A stretch of DNA of 34,483 nucleotides, taken from NCBI GenBank assembly GCA_046729895.1, contig JBKPHP010000022.1:1-34483 (forward strand), given 5' to 3'. The first letter of the stretch is position 1; each line of letters opens with the position of its first letter. Position numbers and translations under genes: made by a program. This DNA comes from DASXBA01 sp046729895. Its GTDB lineage: Bacteria > Actinomycetota > Thermoleophilia > Solirubrobacterales > Thermoleophilaceae. The notes below the pieces were generated by a model that saw only the letters and a program-made list of their open reading frames with translations, had not been told where the DNA came from and ran no database searches. This document shows positions 23,929 to 32,329 of this stretch, piece by piece.

Positions 23929-25518
23929 ATGCGGGTCCCCGCCGCACAGCCCCGCTTCCTGCGCGAGAGGGAGGTGCGCGCTCCGGAGGCCGGGCGCGCG
24001 CCGGCGACGGACGGACGTGCGGTCGGGGTGCCCGGGCGACCCGCGTTCGCCTCCATGTGGCTGGTGGCGGCCGGCTGCCTGGCGGTTGCGGCCCTCACCC
24101 TTCTCCTCCCGTCGACGCCTACCTACGACCCGTGGGCCTGGATCCTCTGGGGGCGGGAGATCGCGCACCTCGACCTCACGACGACCGGTGGCCCCTCGTG
24201 GAAGCCGCTCCCGATCCTGTTCACGACCCCGTTCTCGCTCTTCGGCCTCCACACCGCCCCCTACCTGTGGCTGTGGATCGCGCGCGCGGGGGGCCTGCTG
24301 GCCTGCGTGATGGCCTACCGGCTCACCAGGCGGCTGGTGGGCCCGGGCTGGTACGGGCTGCTGGCCGGCGTAGCCGCGGCGCTGGCGCTGTTCTCCAGCT
24401 TCAAGTTCGTCCGTGACGCGGCGCTCGGCAACTCCGAGGCGCTGCTGGCGGGCCTCGTCCTCTGGGCCATCGAGCGCCATCTGGACGGCCGCCGCGACCA
24501 CGCCCTCTACCTTGGCTTCGCGAGCGCGCTGCTGCGCCCCGAGGTCTGGCCGTTTCTCGGGGCCTACGGCCTGTGGCTGTGGTTCAAGGAGCCGCGGCTG
24601 AGGGTCCGACTGGTGGTCCTGGGCGCTCTCGTGCCGGCGCTCTGGTTCCTGCCCGAGTGGTGGGGCTCCGGCGATCCCTTCCGCGCCGGCTCGCGCGCCA
24701 ACAACCCGAACCCCGGCAGCGCGGCGTTCGCGCACGACCCCGCCCTCGAGCTCCTGCGTCGCTTCCGCAAGACGGTGATCGCGCCGGTCAAGGCCGGGGT
24801 CGTTGTGGCCGTCGCTTGGGCCCTCTACATGTGGGTGCGCAGCCGCCGCGATTTCCTGACGCTGGCGGTGGCGTTCGGTGCCGTGGCCTGGTTCGTGCTC
24901 GTGGCGGTCATGACGCAGGCGGGGTTCGCGGGCAACCAGCGTTACCTGATCGTCTCCACGGCGCTCGTCTCGATCCTCGGCGGCGTGGGCGCCGCGCGCG
25001 TGCTGCAGGGCGTGGGCTGGCTCGGCGAACGCACCTTTGGCAGCGCTCGAGCGGGCACCGTCACCGCGGTCGTCGCCTGCGGCACGGCGCTCCTCGTCTC
25101 GGCGCCGTTCATCCGCCAGAAGACCGACAACGCCGCTCGCGTTCGCGGCGGCCTCACCCACGAGGCGGAGCTCTGGCACGACCTCAAGAAGCTGCTCGAC
25201 CGCAGCGGGGGCAGGGACCGGCTGCTGGCATGCGGTCGCGTCTTCAGCGGCCCCTTCCAGACGCAGATGGTCGCCTACGAGCTCGGCATACACGGCATCC
25301 AGGTCGGGTGGATCGGCACGCCGGCTCCCGGAGTCGTGTTCCGCACGCGAACCGTGCCGAACGGCTCCCTCGTCATAAAGCCCACCGACGACCGCTACCG
25401 GCTGGTCGACCGCTACGGGAAGTGGCGGCTCCTGACGGTCCCGCCCCGCGGCGGCGGCGCCTGTCCCAAGGCGAGCCCCTTCGCCCCCACCGCGCCCGTG
25501 GCTAGAGTCCGCCACTGA
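23929..25518 (+). CDS. Multi-spanning GT-C-type membrane protein, probable glycosyltransferase
   Basis: A 529-residue protein with about 10 hydrophobic helices and a C-terminal extracytoplasmic domain of roughly 130 residues. TPTYDPWAWILWGREIAHLD (about 63-82) occupies the first loop, where GT-C enzymes carry acidic catalytic residues; SSFKFVRDAALGNSEALLAG and ALLRPEVWPFLGAYGLWLWF resemble polyprenol-phosphate-sugar-dependent transferases. It lacks the clear DE pair of the next gene product, so the assignment is by architecture. The ATG at 23929 follows the previous stop by 8 bases; an in-frame ATG at 24055, just before the first helix, is an alternative that removes 42 Arg/Pro-rich residues. 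Cotranscription with the flippase-like gene and a GT39 gene supports a role in outer-face glycan assembly. Confidence 0.75.
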   Translation: MRVPAAQPRFLREREVRAPEAGRAPATDGRAVGVPGRPAFASMWLVAAGCLAVAALTLLLPSTPTYDPWAWILWGREIAHLDLTTTGGPSWKPLPILFTTPFSLFGLHTAPYLWLWIARAGGLLACVMAYRLTRRLVGPGWYGLLAGVAAALALFSSFKFVRDAALGNSEALLAGLVLWAIERHLDGRRDHALYLGFASALLRPEVWPFLGAYGLWLWFKEPRLRVRLVVLGALVPALWFLPEWWGSGDPFRAGSRANNPNPGSAAFAHDPALELLRRFRKTVIAPVKAGVVVAVAWALYMWVRSRRDFLTLAVAFGAVAWFVLVAVMTQAGFAGNQRYLIVSTALVSILGGVGAARVLQGVGWLGERTFGSARAGTVTAVVACGTALLVSAPFIRQKTDNAARVRGGLTHEAELWHDLKKLLDRSGGRDRLLACGRVFSGPFQTQMVAYELGIHGIQVGWIGTPAPGVVFRTRTVPNGSLVIKPTDDRYRLVDRYGKWRLLTVPPRGGGACPKASPFAPTAPVARVRH

Positions 25519-25522
25519 TCCC

Positions 25523-27100
25523 ATGGCTTCCGTCGCCTCGCGCCCTCGAGCTCTCCCCCGCGTCGGGTCGTTCCCGGCGGGTATGGCCGTCCCCGTCATG
25601 GTGCTGCTGGCGCTCATGGCGTTCGCGCTCTGGCACCACACGCGCGCCCTGGGCGAGTCGCTCTGGATGGACGAGGGGCTGTCGATCGGGATCGCGTCAC
25701 AGCCGCTCCTCGACATCCCGCACATCCTCCGGGTGGATGGCTCGCCGCCGCTGTACTACATGCTGCTGTCCGTCTGGACCCACGTGTTCGGCAACGGTCC
25801 GGCCGAGACGCAGGCTCTGTCGGTCGCGATCTCACTGCTCGCGGTGCCGGGGGGCCTCTGGGCGGGCTGGAGCTTGTTCGGGCGGCGCGCGGGCTACATC
25901 TGCGCGGCGTTGTTCGCGTTCAACGGCTTCCTTACGGCCTACGCCGAGGAGACGCGGATGTACGCCTTGATGATCGTGCTCAGCCTGCTCTTGACCGCGA
26001 GCTTCCTGCATGTCTTCGTATACCGCCGCCGTGGCTACCTGCCGTTCTTCGTCGTGGTGCTGGCCGCCATGCTCTACACCCACAACTGGGGCCTGTTCGT
26101 GGCCGCAGGGGCGGTCATCGCCTTGGGCGTGCTGCTCTGGCTGGCGGAGGATCGCCGCTCGCTTCTGCGCGACGCCGCCATCGGGTTCGGTTGCGCCGGT
26201 CTTCTCTACCTGCCGTGGCTCCCCACGCTGATCCACCAGGTGCAGCACACCGGCGCCCCCTGGCTCAACCGCCCGCGGTTCGGCGCCCCCCTCCAGGTCT
26301 CGAAGTCGCTGCTCGGCGGGGGCACTGTCACGGTGGCGTTGTTGCTGGCGGGGGGCTCGGGGCTGGTGGCGGTGCTGCAGCGCAAGACCGAAGACCGGGA
26401 GCGCAATGCCATCTTCGCTGCCGCGGCGCTCTGCATCGGGACGCTCGCGGTCGCGTGGCTGTTCTCGCAGGTGTCGCCGGCCTGGACCACCCGCTATCTC
26501 GGCGTCGCGCTTGGCCCTATCCTGCTGCTGGCCGCCCTCGGTCTGGCGCGGTCGGGGAACCTCGGCCTCGTTGCGCTGGGGATCGTCCTCTTCATCTGGG
26601 CGATCCCCAAGACCTACGACCTGCGCCACAAGAGCAACGCGTCGGACCTGCGCACGGCGGCGGTTCCGCAGCTCCACCGCGGCGACCTCGTGATCTCGAT
26701 GCAGCCGGAGCAAACGCCGCTCCTCGAATACCACCTCTCCGAGCTCGGGGGGGACAAGGGGCTTCGCTGGGCCACGCCGCTCGGGGCCGTGTCGAACCCG
26801 AGCGTCATGGACTGGACGGACTCCCAGGAGCGCATGGAGCACGCCACCACGGCAAAGGAGCTCGAGCCCCTGCTTGCCAGGCTGCCGCGCTCCGGTCGCG
26901 TGCTCTTGGTGCACCCGGTCACGAGTCGAGTCGATGACTGGGACGCGCCGTGGACGCAGCTCGTGAGGCGGCGAGCGGCCCAGTGGGGCTATGCGGTCGC
27001 CACCGACCGGCGCTTCAAGCGCATTGGGGTCGTTCCGCCGAACTACCGGCGGGCGACGCGCATCGGAGTGCGCGGCGTGCTGTACGAGCGGATCGGCTAG
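25523..27100 (+). CDS. GT39-like (ArnT/PMT-type) membrane glycosyltransferase
   Basis: A 525-residue protein with about 11-12 hydrophobic helices. The first extracytoplasmic loop has ESLWMDEGLSIGIASQPL (about 48-65), where the Asp-Glu pair is the catalytic/metal motif of PMT-like GT-C transferases, followed by DGSPPLYYMLLSVW, the conserved H/D-x-x-P-P-L-Y-Y segment. EETRMYALMIVLSLLLTASF and YTHNWGLFVAAGAV are also typical. A soluble C-terminal part of about 130 residues ends the protein. Such enzymes take a sugar from a polyprenyl-phosphate donor on the outer face, fitting the GT2 enzyme encoded at 15076-16170. The start ATG at 25523 is 4 bases after the previous stop. Confidence 0.88.
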   Translation: MASVASRPRALPRVGSFPAGMAVPVMVLLALMAFALWHHTRALGESLWMDEGLSIGIASQPLLDIPHILRVDGSPPLYYMLLSVWTHVFGNGPAETQALSVAISLLAVPGGLWAGWSLFGRRAGYICAALFAFNGFLTAYAEETRMYALMIVLSLLLTASFLHVFVYRRRGYLPFFVVVLAAMLYTHNWGLFVAAGAVIALGVLLWLAEDRRSLLRDAAIGFGCAGLLYLPWLPTLIHQVQHTGAPWLNRPRFGAPLQVSKSLLGGGTVTVALLLAGGSGLVAVLQRKTEDRERNAIFAAAALCIGTLAVAWLFSQVSPAWTTRYLGVALGPILLLAALGLARSGNLGLVALGIVLFIWAIPKTYDLRHKSNASDLRTAAVPQLHRGDLVISMQPEQTPLLEYHLSELGGDKGLRWATPLGAVSNPSVMDWTDSQERMEHATTAKELEPLLARLPRSGRVLLVHPVTSRVDDWDAPWTQLVRRRAAQWGYAVATDRRFKRIGVVPPNYRRATRIGVRGVLYERIG

Positions 27101-27106
27101 CGGACG

Positions 27107-28618
27107 ATGCAAGGGAACGACCAACACAGGGCTTCGGCGCCGGAGCTTGCGCGACCGGAGATGCGCGAAAGGCCAACCGTCGTCCTGGGCGCGGGCCCGG
27201 CTGGACTGACGGCCGGCTACCTGCTCTCCAAGCAGGGCCTGCCCGTGGTCATTCTGGAGGCGGAGAAGCAGGTGGGCGGGATCGCGAAGACCGCCGTGCG
27301 CGACGGCTACCGCTTCGATCTGGGCGGCCACCGCTTCTTCACCAAGGCCAAGGAGGTGGACGTCCTCTGGCACGAGATCATGCGCGAGGAGTTCCTCGAG
27401 CGGCCGCGCATGTCGCGCATCTACTGGAACAAGAAGTTCCTCGACTACCCGCTACGCGGCCCCGACGTGATCAAGAAGCTCGGCCCCGTCGAGCTGACCC
27501 GCGCCTTCGTCTCGTACCTCTGGGCGGCTGCCAAGCCAAAGGGCCAGGAGGACACCTTCGAGCAGTGGGTATCGAACCGGTTCGGCAAGCGCCTCTTCAA
27601 CCTCTTCTTCAAGTCCTATACCGAGAAGGTCTGGGGCGTCCCGACCTCTGAGATCCGCGCGGAGTGGGCCGCCCAGCGGATCAAGGGCCTCTCCTTCTTC
27701 TCCGCGGCCAAGTCCGCCTTCTTCGGGAATCGCGACGAGAAGATCAAGTCGCTGATCTCGAAGTTCAACTACCCACGCTACGGACCGGGACAGATGTGGG
27801 AGACGATGACCGACGACATCCAGCGGCTGGGCGGCCACGTCCTGCTGGAGCACAAGGTCACCAAGCTCGAGTTCGAGGACGATCGCTGCGTGCGGGTCTA
27901 TGCCGGCGACAAGGCCTTCGAGCCATCCGCGGTGATTTCGTCGCTGCCGCTGCGCAACACCGTGGGCATGGCCGAGCCGCACCCCCGCGGCGAGGTGATC
28001 GCGGCCGCGAAGGGCGTGCGGTACCGGGACTTCCTCACCGTGGCGGTGGTCCTGAACGGCGAGGACCTCTTCCCGGACAACTGGATCTACATCCACGAGC
28101 CTGGCGTGAAGGTCGGCCGGATCCAGAACTTCCGTTCCTGGAGCCCGTGGATGGTCCCGGACAGGAGCAAGGCCTGCGTGGGCCTCGAGTACTTCTGCTT
28201 CGCGGGAGACGAACTGTGGGAGATGGACGACGACGATCTCGTTCAGATGGCCATGGGCGAGCTCGAGGAGCTGGGCCTCGCGCGTCGCGACCAGCTCGAG
28301 TTCGGCTTCGTCGAGAGGGTCCCCAAGGCCTACCCGATGTACGACGCGGAGTACGCCGAGCGGGTCTCGACGATCCGCTCCTGGCTGGACGGCCTCGACA
28401 ACTTCATCCAGGTCGGGCGCAACGGGCTGCACCGCTACAACAACTCCGACCACTCGATGCTCACCGCGATGCGCGCGGTGGACAACCTCGTGAAGGGCGC
28501 GGACCATGACATCTGGGCCGTGAACGCCGAGTCCGTCTATCACGAGGAAGAGGAGGACGAGCAGCCCTACATCGAGGCGCCTGAGACGGAGTCGATGAAG
28601 GAGCCGCTCCACCGCTGA
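27107..28618 (+). CDS. FAD-dependent UDP-galactopyranose-mutase-like protein
   Basis: A 503-residue flavoprotein. VVLGAGPAGLTAGYLLSKQG (about 25-44) is the dinucleotide-binding motif, then EAEKQVGGIAKTAVRDGYRF and DLGGHRFFTKAKEVDVLW, typical of the UGM/protoporphyrinogen-oxidase-like amine oxidoreductases found in glycan loci. FLDYPLRGPDVIKKLGP and FFKSYTEKVWGVPTSEI match the substrate domain of that group. The C-terminal GRNGLHRYNNSDHSMLTAM binds FAD, and an acidic tail follows. Proteins like this are longer than classical Glf (about 390) and their exact reaction is unsettled; sugar ring contraction is one option, another redox step on a lipid-linked sugar is possible. An ATG at 27161 with GGAG adjacent is an alternative start. 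Last gene of its operon. Confidence 0.87.
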   Translation: MQGNDQHRASAPELARPEMRERPTVVLGAGPAGLTAGYLLSKQGLPVVILEAEKQVGGIAKTAVRDGYRFDLGGHRFFTKAKEVDVLWHEIMREEFLERPRMSRIYWNKKFLDYPLRGPDVIKKLGPVELTRAFVSYLWAAAKPKGQEDTFEQWVSNRFGKRLFNLFFKSYTEKVWGVPTSEIRAEWAAQRIKGLSFFSAAKSAFFGNRDEKIKSLISKFNYPRYGPGQMWETMTDDIQRLGGHVLLEHKVTKLEFEDDRCVRVYAGDKAFEPSAVISSLPLRNTVGMAEPHPRGEVIAAAKGVRYRDFLTVAVVLNGEDLFPDNWIYIHEPGVKVGRIQNFRSWSPWMVPDRSKACVGLEYFCFAGDELWEMDDDDLVQMAMGELEELGLARRDQLEFGFVERVPKAYPMYDAEYAERVSTIRSWLDGLDNFIQVGRNGLHRYNNSDHSMLTAMRAVDNLVKGADHDIWAVNAESVYHEEEEDEQPYIEAPETESMKEPLHR

Positions 28619-28663
28619 CGGGCCCTCCGGCTGTGCCCGGGGAACGCGCCCGCGGCCCGCGGC

Positions 28664-28678
28664 CCGCGCGGCACGCGG
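28664..28678. terminator. Weak GC hairpin between convergent genes
   Basis: CCGCG (28664-28668) and CGCGG (28674-28678) close a 5-base loop in a very GC-rich stretch between the stops of the UGM-like gene and the opposing GT-C gene, with a short GTTT after it on the plus strand. The position suits a terminator but the stem is short. Confidence 0.22.
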
Positions 28679-28688
28679 CCGTTTGCTG

Positions 28689-30482
28689 CTAGGGCTCGTC
28701 CGCGGGCGCCCCGCGGGGCAACTCCCGCGCCTTGGGGATCTGCTCGGGTGGCTCCCCGTAGCGCTGCCGGCAATGCCCCAGGCGGTAGACGGTCGCCGCT
28801 GGGCCGGGCCGCCGGTAGGCCCGCGGGTAGTAGTTGAACGACAGGTCGAAGTGGAAGGGGACCGGCTTCGCCCCCTTGTCGTAGGGACTGAAGCGCCGCA
28901 GCACGTCCGACTCCCGCTCCAGGCGGGCGTAGTAGGCGCGCACGTCAGGGTCGCCCGTGGCGAGGGCTCGCTCGCTCACCAGGCTGAAGGTCACGACCAG
29001 GCAGTAGCCGTAGCGCCGGTACTGGTCGATCACGCCCCGATCCAGATCCAGGTGGTACGCGGACGCCCGCACGCCCCCGTCGGGCCGGGTGAACTGCCCG
29101 GGCGTGGAGCGAGCGCAGATCCGCCTGCCGCCCGGACGGGGAAAGGACCACCCCGGCTCCGACCAGCCCGGACGGCGCGCGCAGCGGCGGAGCCAGGGTG
29201 GAAACCGTCCGTCCGGGTCGACGCGGTAGTAGCGGCCGGGGACCGCGGGCTCGATCGCCACTCGCAGCTCCGGTGGGTAGTCGTCGGCGAGGAAGGCCCG
29301 CACCTGCTCGCGGGTGTCCTCTCGGCCCAGCACCTGGGCGGTTCGCACGTCGGCGGCCAGCGGCTGGGCGAGCACCAGCAGCGTGAGGCTCGCGAGCACC
29401 GCGGCGCGGATCGCGGCGCTCCGCGGCACCAGGTCCGCTGCACGGGTCAGGGCCACGGCGGCGAGCATCGCGAGCGCGGGGTAGGCGGGGAGCAGCCAGC
29501 GCCCGAAGTAGCGCGACTGGACGCTGAGGTAGACGAACAGCGCCACGGGCACCGCGGCCAGCAGCAGTCCCCGCCGCCAGTCGCGGCGCAGCTCGATTAC
29601 CGCCCCCGCCAGCGCCGCAAAGGACGCGGCCCAGCCCAGCCCCCAGGTGAGGCTGTCGAGGTAGTACGAGAAGCCGCCCGACTCCTGCCCCGCCTTCCGC
29701 TGCTCCGCGGTCACCTTCGCCTGCCCACGCAGGTCGGACCACCACTGGTCGAGCGATCCGAAGAGATATGGGTTGAATACGACGAACACCGCCAAGGCAA
29801 GTCCCGCGGCGGCGGCGAGACGTAGCAGGGCGCGAGCCCCGTCTTGTCGCAGCCGGCTTGCGGCCGCGATCCCCAGCGGCAGCAGCGCCAGCCCTCCCGT
29901 GTACTTGAACGCCAGCGCGAGGCCGCCGGCGACGCCCGCCAGCAGGTACCAGCGAAGCCGCCCGTCCTCGTATGTGCGCACGGCGGCCCAGATCGCCAGC
30001 GCCACCCCGATCAGGGAGCCGACGTCGGTCACCGCCACCCGGGAGTAGGCCACCGGCAGGAAGGCGAAGGAGAGGAGCGCCGCGGCGACCAGCCCTTCGC
30101 GGGCGCCCCAGATCCGCCTGGCGGCGGCATAGGTGGCCACGACGCCGGCCGCCCCAAGCGCGGCCGCCAGGGTGCGCGCGACCGTCCAGATCGCGGTCGG
30201 GTCCTTGTCGAACTGGTTGCTGAGGTTGCCCCACGGCAGGTCGAAGATGAACCTCAACGGGCCGTACATCGCCCTCAGCGACGCGTACAAGACGTACGTG
30301 TAGGCGGCGGGGTTCTGGTAGTAGCCCGGGTCGAAGCTCCCCCGGAACATTTCGATCGCCCGGTTCGTGAAGTGGATGCCCTCGTCGACGCCCCAGATGA
30401 AGGGCAGCCCGTAGTCGTTGTGCCACACCCGTAGGGCGAAGCCGCCCGCGACGATCAGGACCAGCAGGGGGAGGCGAACCAC
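28689..30482 (-). CDS. GT39-like membrane glycosyltransferase with long C-terminal domain
   Basis: A 597-residue protein from GTG at 30482. The first helix LPLLVLIVAGGFALRVWHND is followed by FIWGVDEGIHFTNRAIEMF with the Asp-Glu pair of PMT-like enzymes, then DPGYYQNPAAYTYVLYASL. About 10-12 helices follow (for example LLSFAFLPVAYSRVAVTDVG and GGLALAFKYTGGLALLPLGI, the latter a K-Y-T motif common in these transferases). The last 200 residues form an extracytoplasmic domain with several Cys and aromatic residues (FPPWLRRCARRPGWSEPG, ICARSTPGQF, LGHCRQRYG). No ATG is available in frame near the start; GTG 30482 begins just before the first helix and lacks a clear ribosome binding site. It converges on the UGM-like operon and diverges from ribD. 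Confidence 0.86.
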   Translation of the reverse strand: MVRLPLLVLIVAGGFALRVWHNDYGLPFIWGVDEGIHFTNRAIEMFRGSFDPGYYQNPAAYTYVLYASLRAMYGPLRFIFDLPWGNLSNQFDKDPTAIWTVARTLAAALGAAGVVATYAAARRIWGAREGLVAAALLSFAFLPVAYSRVAVTDVGSLIGVALAIWAAVRTYEDGRLRWYLLAGVAGGLALAFKYTGGLALLPLGIAAASRLRQDGARALLRLAAAAGLALAVFVVFNPYLFGSLDQWWSDLRGQAKVTAEQRKAGQESGGFSYYLDSLTWGLGWAASFAALAGAVIELRRDWRRGLLLAAVPVALFVYLSVQSRYFGRWLLPAYPALAMLAAVALTRAADLVPRSAAIRAAVLASLTLLVLAQPLAADVRTAQVLGREDTREQVRAFLADDYPPELRVAIEPAVPGRYYRVDPDGRFPPWLRRCARRPGWSEPGWSFPRPGGRRICARSTPGQFTRPDGGVRASAYHLDLDRGVIDQYRRYGYCLVVTFSLVSERALATGDPDVRAYYARLERESDVLRRFSPYDKGAKPVPFHFDLSFNYYPRAYRRPGPAATVYRLGHCRQRYGEPPEQIPKARELPRGAPADEP

Positions 30483-30529
30483 GCGCGGCAGAGTAGTGAC
30501 CAGCGACCAGGCTCTCGCAGGCCCGCTGG

Positions 30530-30550
30530 TATCGTTGACTCGCGAGTCAA
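30530..30550. promoter_or_regulatory. Perfect 16-bp palindrome overlapping a likely ribD promoter
   Basis: TTGACTCGCGAGTCAA (30535-30550) is identical to its reverse complement. TATCGT (30530-30535), a TANNNT-type -10 box, abuts it on the plus strand, placing the expected transcription start inside the palindrome and only about 13 bases before the ribD ATG. A regulator bound there would block ribD; it may also affect the divergent GT-C gene. MarR-type proteins like TTGAC/GTCAA half-sites, but the regulator is unknown. Confidence 0.5.
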
Positions 30551-30554
30551 CCCG

Positions 30555-31676
30555 ATGGCGACGACAGCCACCGAGCGCGATCTGCGCCACCTCAACAGGA
30601 CGCTGGAGCTGGCCGCGCGAGGGCGTGGCCACACCAGCCCGAACCCGCTCGCCGGCGCGGTTCTGGTCAAGAACGGGCGGGTGATAGGGGAGGGCTTCCA
30701 CGCCGCCGCCGGGCTTCCACACGCCGAGCGAGAAGCACTCCGCGCATGCAGCGAGGACCCCTCCGGCGCCACGCTCTATGTATCGCTCGAGCCGTGTGCA
30801 CACCACGGTCGGACGCCGCCCTGCACCGACGCGATCCTTGAGGCGGGGATCGGCCGCGTGGTGATCGCATCCGACGACCCGACGTCCAAGGCCTCGGGCC
30901 GGGGCCTGGGCATCCTGCGCGACGAGGGAGTCGAGGTGCAGCTGCTGGACGGCGAGGTGAGCCGCGCAGCCCGGCTCCTCAACCAGCCCTTTCGCAAGCA
31001 CGCGCGCACCGGCCGGCCGCTCGTGATCTTCAAGGCAGCGATGACCCTCGACGGCAAGGTCGCGACGCGCACCGGGGACTCCCGGTGGATCTCCGGCGAG
31101 ATGAGCCGGGCCCGCGCACATCGCTGGCGGGCAGAGGCCGACGCGGTCGCGGTCGGCATCGGCACCGTGCTCTCCGACGACCCGCGGCTCACCGCCCGTA
31201 TCGAGGGAGCCCCCCGGCAGCCCAGGCGGCTCGTGTTCGACTCCGAGGCACGGCTTCCGCCGGACAGCGCGCTCGTGCGCAGCGCGGCCGACGTCCCGGT
31301 GGTCCTGGTCTGCTCGCGCGCCGCCAAGCGCACCGCGGTACAGGCGCTCGAATCCGCCGGCGTAGACGTGATCGTGACGAGCGGCGGGAACGAGGCGGCC
31401 CGGGTTGCGAGCGCCCTTGACGACCTCGGCGCCGGGGACGTCCAGTCGATCCTGCTCGAGGGCGGTCCCCATCTGGCTGGCTCCTTCCTGGAGGCCGGTG
31501 AGATGGACGAGGCGCGCCTCTTCGTTGCCCCCCTGCTGGCAGGCGGGCGGGAAGCACGCACTGCGCTGGAGGGGCAGGGCATCGAGGAGATCGCGGGCGC
31601 GGCGCGCGCCCTCGACACCGAGGTCGAGCGGATCGACGAGGACGTCCTGATCATGGCCAGGTTTGAGGAATGGTGA
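30555..31676 (+). CDS. ribD: Bifunctional riboflavin biosynthesis deaminase/reductase RibD
   Basis: A 373-residue enzyme carrying out the second and third steps after GTP opening: deamination of the pyrimidine, then NADPH reduction of the ribosyl side chain. The deaminase domain shows SPNPLAGAVLVKNGRVIGEG and the zinc site H56-A-E58 (LPHAEREAL) with C81 and C90 (PCAHHGRTPPC). The reductase domain begins near RPLVIFKAAMTLDGKVATRT, with GDSRWISGEMSRARAHRWRA, VGIGTVLSDDPRLTAR and the glycine-rich ILLEGGPHLAGSFLEAG. Length is normal (about 360-370). The ATG at 30555 has no ribosome binding site in its very short leader, suggesting near-leaderless translation. It heads the operon ribD-ribE-ribBA-ribH. 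Confidence 0.96.
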   Translation: MATTATERDLRHLNRTLELAARGRGHTSPNPLAGAVLVKNGRVIGEGFHAAAGLPHAEREALRACSEDPSGATLYVSLEPCAHHGRTPPCTDAILEAGIGRVVIASDDPTSKASGRGLGILRDEGVEVQLLDGEVSRAARLLNQPFRKHARTGRPLVIFKAAMTLDGKVATRTGDSRWISGEMSRARAHRWRAEADAVAVGIGTVLSDDPRLTARIEGAPRQPRRLVFDSEARLPPDSALVRSAADVPVVLVCSRAAKRTAVQALESAGVDVIVTSGGNEAARVASALDDLGAGDVQSILLEGGPHLAGSFLEAGEMDEARLFVAPLLAGGREARTALEGQGIEEIAGAARALDTEVERIDEDVLIMARFEEW

Positions 31677-31744
31677 TGGGGAAGACCGGCGTACGCTCGC
31701 GGCGAGTCACCCATGTGCGTGGCGAGCCGGAGGCGAGCTAGCAG

Positions 31745-32329
31745 ATGTTCACCGGCCTCGTACGTGCCACGGGGACGATCGCCGCCCTTGGCAACGGGCG
31801 GATGACCGTTCGCAGCGAACTGGTTCTGGACCTGGCGGCCGGGGACTCGGTGGCCGTCAACGGGGTGTGCCTGACGGCCACCCGGGTCGATCTCGACAGC
31901 TTCGACGCCGAGGTCATGCCGGAGACCCTTCGGCGAACCGAGCTTGGCGCGCTGGCCGAGGGCGACCGCGTCAACCTCGAGCTTCCACTGCGGGCGAGCG
32001 ATCGCCTGGGCGGCCACGTCGTACAGGGGCACGTGGACGGCGTGGGGACGATCGAGTCGGTGAGCGAGGAAGGGTTCGCGCGCGTCGTGCGGATCGCGGC
32101 ACCGGCGGAGCTGCTGCGCTACGTCGTGGAGAAGGGCTCGATCGCCGTAGACGGGGTGTCGCTGACCGTCGCCGAGGTGGTCGGAGACGGATTCGTGGTG
32201 TCGGTGATACCCGAGACGCTCGAGCGCACGACGCTCGGCGAGGCGGCGCCGGGCCGCGCCGTCAACCTCGAGGTCGACGTGCTGGCCAAGTACGTGGAGA
32301 AGCTCGTCGCGAGGAGCGTGCCGGTGTGA
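31745..32329 (+). CDS. ribE: Riboflavin synthase alpha chain RibE
   Basis: A 194-residue enzyme that dismutates two 6,7-dimethyl-8-ribityllumazine molecules to riboflavin and the pyrimidine intermediate. It begins with the invariant MFTGLV and contains two similar barrels: the first has GDSVAVNGVCLTATRVD, PETLRRTELG and LGGHVVQGHVDGVG; the second has KGSIAVDGVSLTVAEV and IPETLERTTLG. The tail VDVLAKYVEKLV is the usual trimerisation helix. GGAGG lies about 10 bases upstream of the ATG. A 68-base gap after ribD holds three GGCGAG repeats but no riboswitch that I can recognise. Its stop overlaps the ribBA start as GTGA. Confidence 0.96.
   Translation: MFTGLVRATGTIAALGNGRMTVRSELVLDLAAGDSVAVNGVCLTATRVDLDSFDAEVMPETLRRTELGALAEGDRVNLELPLRASDRLGGHVVQGHVDGVGTIESVSEEGFARVVRIAAPAELLRYVVEKGSIAVDGVSLTVAEVVGDGFVVSVIPETLERTTLGEAAPGRAVNLEVDVLAKYVEKLVARSVPV

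Noticed and set aside
20810..23947. GH2 frame extended to 23947 as one giant protein
   Set aside because: A signal peptide begins at 22825; upstream residues are antisense to the UPF0104 gene.
28689..31472. Extension of the GT-C gene through the ribD region to over 900 codons
   Set aside because: The extra part is antisense to ribD; the first membrane helix begins just after GTG 30482.
31677..31744. Possible FMN riboswitch before ribE
   Set aside because: None of the conserved RFN sequence blocks that I know are present; the gap is only 68 bases and holds GGCGAG repeats.
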